DNA of 18,706 nt, taken from assembly GCA_050747865.1 (NCBI GenBank), contig JBOGJI010000162.1, forward strand, positions 1-18,706, in the 5' to 3' direction. The notes below the pieces were generated by a model. The model made no database searches and was not told the DNA's origin. It saw nothing but the letters and a program-made list of their open reading frames with translations. The translations under genes and the position numbers were made by a program. Shown piece after piece: positions 14,653 through 18,706 of this stretch. This stretch comes from JBOGJI01 sp050747865. Its GTDB lineage: Bacteria; Acidobacteriota; Thermoanaerobaculia; Multivoradales; JAHEKO01. Position 1 is the first letter of the stretch; every line of letters starts with the position of its first letter.

Positions 14653-15977
14653 TCGCGATACTTCGGGTAGCCCTCGAGGTCGTATTCGTGGAGCCGCCGC
14701 TGCAGGGTGCGGTAGCTGACCCCCAATCGCTCCGCCGCCGCCAGCTTGTCCCCGTCGGTCGCGCGCAGGGCGTCGCGGATCGCCGTCTCCTCGTCGACGG
14801 ATCGGCCGGGGCCTTCAACGATCAGTCCGGCCAGCGCCACGTCGGTCCAGCGGTCGCCTGGAGCGACGATGGTCGCGCGCTCGAGGAGATTGGACAGCTC
14901 CCGCACGTTGCCGGGCCAGCCTTGAGCCGCCAGCCATTCCTCGGCGCCGGCGTCGAAGCGGATGGCGTCGACGCCGTGAGCGGCGGCGATCCGCGCCGCC
15001 AGGTGGCGGGCGAGCAGCGGCACGTCCTGCGGCCGCTCGCGCAGCGGCGGCAGATCGATGGGAAAAATCTCCAGCCGGTAGTAGAGATCGGAACGGAAGC
15101 GGCCGGCCACCACCATGCCGCGCAGGTCCCGGTTGGTGGCGGCGACGATGCGCACATCGACGGTGAGCGTCCGCTCGCCTCCCACCCGCTCGAAGGCGCG
15201 GGTCTCGAGCACCCGCAGCACCTTGGCCTGCACCGGCAGCGGCAGGTCGCCGATCTCGTCCAGCAGCAGCGTGCCCCGGTTCGCCAGCTCGAATCGCCCG
15301 GCCCTCCGGCGGTCGGCGCCGGTAAACGCCCCCTTCTCGTGACCGAACAGCTCGGACTCGATCAGCGCCTCGGGGATCGCCGCGCAGTTGACGGCGACGA
15401 ACGGCCTGCGGGCGCGCGGGGACAGCGCGTGCAGGGCGCGGGCGAAGAGCTCCTTGCCGGTACCCGACTCGCCGGTCAAGAGGACCGTCGAGTCGGTGGG
15501 CGCTACCTTGCGCAGCAGCGTCAGGGCGGTGCGCAGCCGCGGGTGGCGCCCGATGATGGCCGGCGCCCCCGGGGCTTCGAACGCGGGCGGCACGGGCTCC
15601 GACGCGACGGCGCCGGCGACGAGCTCGAAGAGCGCGGCGAGCTCGATCGGCTTCTCGAGGAAGTCGCACGCGCCGCGGCGCATCGCCTCGACCGCGGTGC
15701 GCACCGTGCCGTAGGCGGTCAACACCACCACTGGCGGCGGCGGCGGCTGTGCCCGCGCCACCCGCAGCACCTCGAGCCCGTCGCATCCCGGAAGCTTCAA
15801 GTCGGTGAGCACCAGGTCGAAGCCTTCCCCGCCGGCCAGCCGCCGGCAGGCGGCCTCGCCGTCCGCCTCGGCGGTGATCCGGTACCCCTCACCGGTCAGC
15901 GCCTCGACCAACATCCGGCGCAGCGACTCCTTGTCCTCGACCACCAGCAGGCGCGCGCCGCGACTCTCAGCTGCCAC
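14649..15977 (-). CDS. NtrC-family sigma-54-dependent response regulator
   Basis: A 442-residue activator in three parts. The receiver (1 to about 120) has acid pocket E14/D15, phospho-acceptor D59, T87 and K109. The central AAA+ domain (about 140-370) has Walker A GESGTGK (169-175), the sigma-54 contact loop GAFTGA (216-221) and Walker B LLLDE (237-241). A Fis-type helix-turn-helix sits at the end (about 400-437). It is a complete NtrC/PilR-class protein: phosphorylated, it would form a ring, bind upstream DNA and open sigma-54 promoters. The start is GTG 15977, overlapping the selA end by 11 bases, with GGAG 10 bases upstream. The histidine kinase at 5125-6501 and the sigma-54-like site before fimT make it a candidate pilus regulator. 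The PilR name is not proven, so none is given. Confidence 0.93.
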   Translation of the reverse strand: MAAESRGARLLVVEDKESLRRMLVEALTGEGYRITAEADGEAACRRLAGGEGFDLVLTDLKLPGCDGLEVLRVARAQPPPPPVVVLTAYGTVRTAVEAMRRGACDFLEKPIELAALFELVAGAVASEPVPPAFEAPGAPAIIGRHPRLRTALTLLRKVAPTDSTVLLTGESGTGKELFARALHALSPRARRPFVAVNCAAIPEALIESELFGHEKGAFTGADRRRAGRFELANRGTLLLDEIGDLPLPVQAKVLRVLETRAFERVGGERTLTVDVRIVAATNRDLRGMVVAGRFRSDLYYRLEIFPIDLPPLRERPQDVPLLARHLAARIAAAHGVDAIRFDAGAEEWLAAQGWPGNVRELSNLLERATIVAPGDRWTDVALAGLIVEGPGRSVDEETAIRDALRATDGDKLAAAERLGVSYRTLQRRLHEYDLEGYPKYRD

Positions 15978-17334
15978 TTCCGGCCGTCTCCAGCGCCGCG
16001 CGCACGGCGCGAACCAGGGTGGCGTCCTGCTCCGGCGGCACGGTGCGCAGGTCGAGCACCAGACGGCCTCGCCGCAGGTAACCCATCACCGGCGGCTCGC
16101 CTTGGCGCAGGCGGCGCGCCAGGGCGTCGTCGCCGGGCAGGGACAACGCTTCCCCCGGGATCGCCTGCTCCGGAGCCGAGCCGCCGCCCAGGAAGGCGTC
16201 CGCCGGCTCGATCGTCGCACCCAGCTCGGCGGCCACGCCCTCCAGCCGGCGGCGATGCGCTTCGGCGTCGGGCCACAGCCGGTCGACGGGCAGCGGAGCG
16301 CCGGCCAGGTGTACTCGCAGCACCGCCTCCAGTGCGGCGTAGGTCGTGCGATCGGGACGCAACGCGCGGTAGAGCGGATTGCGGCGGCAGCGCTCCACCG
16401 CGTCCCGACGCCCCAGCAGCAGCCCCGCCTGAGGGCCCCCGAGCAGCTTGTCCCCGCTGCCGGCCACCAGGTCGCAGCCGGCGGCGAGGAGCTCGTCGGC
16501 CGCCGCGTATCCCGCGAGCTGCGGCGCCGGATGACGGCGCAGCAGGCCGCTGCCCTGGTCGACCAGCAGGACGAGTCCGTGGCGGTGCGCCAGCTCGGCC
16601 AGCGCCGCCGGCTCCACCGCCTCGACGAAGCCGCTCTGGCGGAAGTTGCTGGGCTGCACCTTGAGCATTAGCGCCGTCCGCTCGCCGAGGGCGTCCGCGT
16701 AGTCGGCCAGCCGGGTGCGATTGGTGGTGCCGACCTCCACCAGCCGGGCCCCGGACGCCGCGAGGATCTCCGGGATGCGGAACGAGCCCCCGATCTCGAC
16801 CAGCTCGCCGCGCGACACCACTACTCCACGGCCGGCGGCGAAGGTGGCGAGGGCGAGCACCAGCGCCGCGGCATTGTTGTTCACCACCAGGGCGTCCTCG
16901 GCGCCGGTGAGCGCGGCGAGCAGCGCCCGCGCCCGCCGATTGCGCTCGCCCCGCTTGCCGGTCGCCAGATCGAGCTCGAGGTCGCAGTAGCCGGCCGCCA
17001 GCTCCGCCGTCTCCGCCGCCACCTCCCGAGGCAACGGCGCACGCCCCAGATTGGTATGCAGAAAAACCCCGGTGGCGTTCAGCACCGGCCGCAACCGGGC
17101 CCCGAGCGTGCCCGCCAGCCGTCGTTCCACGCGCGCGAGCAACGCCTCGGTATCGATCTCGAACGAGAGGCCTCCGGCTATCGCTACGCGCGCATCCTCG
17201 AGAACCGCCCGGAGGGCGTTGCGCACTGCTTCCCTCCCATACTGCGCCGCCAAAGGCTCGACGCGGCGATCGTCGAGCAGCCGATCCACCGCCGGCAGCG
17301 CCCGTCGCGGGTCGGATACGGTAGCCCTAGTCAT
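15967..17334 (-). CDS. selA: L-seryl-tRNA(Sec) selenium transferase (selenocysteine synthase)
   Basis: This 455-residue PLP enzyme uses selenophosphate to turn seryl-tRNA(Sec) into selenocysteyl-tRNA(Sec) in the cytosol. The family-typical N-terminal helical region (LPAVDRLL) is followed by the conserved NATGVFLHTNLGRAPLP segment, ATGKRGERNRRA, the N-rich VNNNAAALVLAL, GGSFRIPEI, GTTNRT, and the PLP lysine K296 in GSGDKLLGGPQAG. Length is close to that of E. coli SelA (463). ATG 17334 overlaps the vapC stop as ATGA, so translation is coupled to a toxin gene, which is unusual. selB, the frequent partner, is not next; an NtrC-type gene follows. Presence of selA implies selenoproteins, a selB and a tRNA(Sec) elsewhere. 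No in-frame UGA selenocysteine site was recognised in the window. Confidence 0.95.
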   Translation of the reverse strand: MTRATVSDPRRALPAVDRLLDDRRVEPLAAQYGREAVRNALRAVLEDARVAIAGGLSFEIDTEALLARVERRLAGTLGARLRPVLNATGVFLHTNLGRAPLPREVAAETAELAAGYCDLELDLATGKRGERNRRARALLAALTGAEDALVVNNNAAALVLALATFAAGRGVVVSRGELVEIGGSFRIPEILAASGARLVEVGTTNRTRLADYADALGERTALMLKVQPSNFRQSGFVEAVEPAALAELAHRHGLVLLVDQGSGLLRRHPAPQLAGYAAADELLAAGCDLVAGSGDKLLGGPQAGLLLGRRDAVERCRRNPLYRALRPDRTTYAALEAVLRVHLAGAPLPVDRLWPDAEAHRRRLEGVAAELGATIEPADAFLGGGSAPEQAIPGEALSLPGDDALARRLRQGEPPVMGYLRRGRLVLDLRTVPPEQDATLVRAVRAALETAGSGS

Positions 17335-17729
17335 CGGACGCGGACATTCTCGACCAAAACCCCGGAAGTCGGAGCACGAGCGAGCGGACCGTTGGCGGTG
17401 AGGACCGGTGCCTCGTAGAGCTCTCCAGCGGCGAGGTAAAGCGCGTCGTAGGCGGTGACATTGTGCCGAAACTCCCAGGCCTTGTGCACCAGGAAGACAT
17501 GTGGGAGCCGGCGCACCCCCCAGTCAATGAGGTCCGCGAGCGCAGTCTCGGCACGATCGGTGTCGAGCGCGCCAGTCAGCAGCGCTCGCCGGAGCACCGC
17601 GAGCACCTCGGCATCCAGCAGCTCAGGGGCGATCAGCTCTTCGCGCTCCAGCCGGTCCGCGACCGCCTCGCCGAGCGGCGTGCGCAGCAGGTACTCCACC
17701 GCGACCGACGCGTCGACGACGAGGCTCAG
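17331..17729 (-). CDS. vapC: PIN-domain toxin VapC, apparent CTG start
   Basis: A PIN-family ribonuclease toxin of 132 residues if begun at CTG 17729. Acidic sites are D6 (SLVVDASVAVEY), E41 (PELLDAEVL) and D95 (TAYDALYLA). The usual fourth acid is Asn (N113, VLTANGPLA), which occurs in some active members. The first ATG/GTG in frame is GTG 17699, but starting there removes D6 and the first beta strand. Codons upstream of the CTG contain no ATG, GTG or TTG before a stop. CTG forms a CTGA overlap with the antitoxin stop, mirroring the common ATGA, and GGGAG lies 8 bases before it. The toxin likely cleaves specific RNAs and is held by the antitoxin encoded immediately upstream. Its stop overlaps the selA ATG (ATGA). 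Confidence 0.82.
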   Translation of the reverse strand: MSLVVDASVAVEYLLRTPLGEAVADRLEREELIAPELLDAEVLAVLRRALLTGALDTDRAETALADLIDWGVRRLPHVFLVHKAWEFRHNVTAYDALYLAAGELYEAPVLTANGPLARAPTSGVLVENVRVR

Positions 17730-17956
17730 AGGGCGGACTCCCGCTCGGCGCGAACCTCGGCCAGCAGCTCACCGGCGGGCCGGTCGAGACGGACGCGCTG
17801 CCGCTTGCGCAGTCTCGCCACGAACTCCTCCTGGGCAAGCTCACGGCGCACCGCCTCGAGCACGAGGTCGCGAATGGACTGGCCCCGTCGCTCGGCGCAG
17901 CGCCGCAGACGCTGGTGGAACTCCTCCGGAACGTTCTTCACTTGGATGTGCGCCAT
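17726..17956 (-). CDS. vapB: Ribbon-helix-helix antitoxin (VapB/FitA type)
   Basis: A 76-residue protein, MAHIQVKNVPEEFHQRLRR at its start, then GQSIRDLVLEAVRREL. This is the FitA-like ribbon-helix-helix fold: a short strand followed by two helices, forming a DNA-binding dimer. The charged C-terminal part (about 45-76) would wrap and block the PIN toxin. ATG 17956 is chosen because the strand must start there; the frame is open further upstream, but that part contains the operator palindrome. No Shine-Dalgarno precedes the ATG, and a -10-like TACAGT ends 6 bases before it, so the message is probably leaderless. The stop overlaps the vapC start by 4 bases. It likely represses its own promoter through the adjacent palindrome. 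Confidence 0.88.
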   Translation of the reverse strand: MAHIQVKNVPEEFHQRLRRCAERRGQSIRDLVLEAVRRELAQEEFVARLRKRQRVRLDRPAGELLAEVRAERESAL

Positions 17957-17987
17957 AGCATGACTGTAGCATGCCCCTGGCATGCTA
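17956..17987. promoter_or_regulatory. vapBC operator: perfect palindrome plus third half-site
   Basis: TAGCATGCC (17967-17975) and GGCATGCTA (17979-17987) are exact inverted copies around CCT. A further TAGCATG begins at 17956, overlapping the vapB start codon, 11 bases (one helical turn) before the second TAGCATG. This is the arrangement expected of an autoregulatory operator for a ribbon-helix-helix antitoxin, with dimers binding on one face of DNA. Confidence 0.75.
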
Positions 17988-17992
17988 TGCAA
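17963..17992 (-). promoter_or_regulatory. Promoter of the vapBC-selA-ntrC chain
   Basis: On the minus strand TTGCAT (17992-17987), an 18-base spacer and TACAGT (17968-17963) form a moderate sigma-70 promoter. The palindrome lies between and over the two boxes, so bound antitoxin would block it. The start codon is 6 bases after the -10 box. No other promoter was recognised for the four-gene chain. Confidence 0.45.
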
Positions 17993-18291
17993 TGGGCCTC
18001 GACCTTCGCTCGCTCCGCCGCGACAATCAGGCTCGCACCCGGCTCTGCACATCGCCCGCGGCGTGAGCGCGGAAGTAGCCGAGGATCAGATCGCGAGTGC
18101 GGAACGATCCGGCTCTCCTCAGCTTCGAGTGGGTAGGTCGGCAGGGTGAGGCGGTGGTGCGTCGAGTCGGAGGAGAGCGTTTTGGGAGCCGATCGGTAGC
18201 GGGTTGGGCGCCGTGGTAAGTTATTGAAGACGCACGGGATCTCTGCTCTGCTTGGGGTGTTCATCGAGGCCCCGAGGGCAGGGAGGACCCC
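17993..18291. other. About 300 bases without an intact gene, between the vapBC promoter and the transposase
   Basis: No complete gene with a start and ribosome site is seen. On the minus strand, 18027-18110 reads as protein-like sequence ending in a stop (see the remnant entry). A possible insertion-sequence end begins at 18111. The 108-codon minus-strand open frame over 17938-18264 has low-quality composition and crosses the operator, so it is not called. Confidence 0.5.
18027..18110 (-). pseudogene. Possible 3' remnant of an unidentified gene
   Basis: Read leftward, the last 27 codons before a TGA at 18029-18027 give GSFRTRDLILGYFRAHAAGD and then VQSRVRA. This amphipathic, coding-like stretch has G/C-biased third positions. 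The frame loses quality beyond 18110, where sequence resembling an insertion-sequence end begins. It may be the tail of a gene cut by the ISL3 element. No family is recognised, and it could be chance. Confidence 0.25.
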
Positions 18292-18706
18292 ATGCGTGCG
18301 ACGACTCTACTGCGACGATGGATCGGTGTCACGGCGTTGTTCGTGCGGGATGTGTGGTGGTCGGGAGACGGAGAGGTGAGCGTGGAGGTGCGCCCGCGGT
18401 GGCGTCGTCCGCGCTGCGGGCGGTGCGGGAAACGAGCGCCGGGGTTCGACCGGCGTCCGGCGCGGCGGTGGCGGCATCTGCCCTGGGGTCGCACGGCGGT
18501 GTGGCTGGTCTACGCGCCACGGCGGGTGAGCTGTCGCCGTTGCGGGGTTCGCACCGAGCAGGTGCCGTGGGCCGAGGCTGGGGGTCGGGCAACGAGTGCG
18601 CTGGAAGAGCTGGTGGCCTATCTGGCGCAGGGCTCGGACTTCACTCGGGTCTCCCGCCTGATGGGCATCTCGTGGTCGACGGTGCGGTCGATCGTCGAGC
18701 GGGTGG
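18111..18706 (+). mobile_element. Left part of an ISL3-like insertion sequence, truncated by the window
   Basis: The element is defined by its ISL3-type transposase. The left boundary is a guess: GGCTCTCCTCAG at 18111 resembles the GGCTCT-type ends I recall for many elements of this family and lies about 180 bases before the transposase. The right end, the matching inverted repeat and the expected 8-base target duplication fall outside the window. Confidence 0.4.
18292..18706 (+). CDS. ISL3-family transposase, 5' part
   Basis: The first 138 codons of a transposase that runs off the right edge. The N-terminal zinc-binding region has two CxxC pairs, C42/C45 (RCGRCGKR) and C81/C84 (SCRRCGVRTEQVPW), separated by a basic Trp/Arg-rich stretch (RRWRHLPWGRT). 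This is the usual head of ISL3 transposases. Residues about 115-138 (FTRVSRLMGISWSTVRSIVE) form a helix-turn-helix. The DDE catalytic core lies beyond the window. GGAGG five bases before ATG 18292 supports the start. No frameshift or stop is seen in the visible part. Confidence 0.88.
   Translation, partial: MRATTLLRRWIGVTALFVRDVWWSGDGEVSVEVRPRWRRPRCGRCGKRAPGFDRRPARRWRHLPWGRTAVWLVYAPRRVSCRRCGVRTEQVPWAEAGGRATSALEELVAYLAQGSDFTRVSRLMGISWSTVRSIVERV

Noticed and set aside
13917..16664. 915-codon plus-strand frame across the FxLYD and ntrC-like genes
   Set aside because: It crosses two strongly supported genes in a different frame and on the opposite strand, and has Arg/Gly/Pro shadow composition.
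2425..17334. In-frame UGA selenocysteine codons, prompted by the presence of selA
   Set aside because: Every gene called has a sensible family length at its first stop, and none of the UGA stops I examined is followed by an evident continuation of the same domain.
18434..18464. GGGGTTCGACCGG, which resembles a tRNA T-arm
   Set aside because: It lies inside the transposase coding sequence and no acceptor, D or anticodon stems can be drawn around it. No tRNA(Sec) was found near selA.
1..18706. CRISPR array, rRNA, phage att site or replication origin
   Set aside because: No regularly spaced direct repeats, rRNA-like blocks, or DnaA-box/iteron clusters were seen on reading the window.

Overview
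The window is a very GC-rich bacterial chromosome segment. Codon third positions are strongly G/C, coding is tight, and several stop/start codons overlap. Nothing in it fixes the taxon. The mix of a type IVa minor-pilin operon, an NtrC-type regulator, SelA and an OPT transporter fits Acidobacteriota or a deltaproteobacterial-type lineage; this is inference.

Left part (1-4252). A possible truncated minus-strand gene start (1-202) diverges from an OPT-family oligopeptide transporter (391-2376). Converging on that gene is a minus-strand unit: an Lrp/AsnC regulator (3725-4252), then one base later an EamA/DMT-type exporter whose frame runs without a stop into an antibiotic-biosynthesis-monooxygenase-like (ABM) domain (2425-3723). 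The ABM domain has its own Shine-Dalgarno and ATG.

Centre (4253-14652), plus strand. Prepilin peptidase PilD and a membrane histidine kinase overlap by one base. After a 138-base gap with a good match to a sigma-54 promoter come fimT/gspH-, pilV-, pilW-, pilX- and pilY1-like genes and a secreted FxLYD-type protein, all with tight junctions. PilD would process FimT, PilV and PilW, which carry canonical G|(F/M)xLIE sites. Minor pilins plus PilY1 form the priming/tip complex of type IVa pili. No major pilin, PilB, PilT or PilMNOPQ lies here, so the rest of the machine must be encoded elsewhere.

Right part (14649-17956), minus strand. A chain of overlapping genes reads vapB antitoxin, vapC PIN toxin, selA (selenocysteine synthase), ntrC-type sigma-54 activator. 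The activator ends tail-to-tail with the FxLYD gene, sharing four bases. Kinase and activator flank the pilin operon and could be a PilS/PilR-like pair acting on the sigma-54 site; this is inferred from placement.

Right edge (17957-18706). The vapBC promoter carries a perfect palindrome plus a third half-site. Then come about 300 bases with no intact gene and a possible gene remnant, followed by the 5' part of an ISL3-type transposase that runs off the window.

No rRNA, tRNA or CRISPR array was seen. The least expected features are the vapBC-selA-ntrC coupling, a vapC whose first catalytic Asp can only be reached from a CTG start, the exporter-ABM fusion with an internal start, and four transcription-unit heads that look leaderless while the genes inside the units have clear Shine-Dalgarno sequences.
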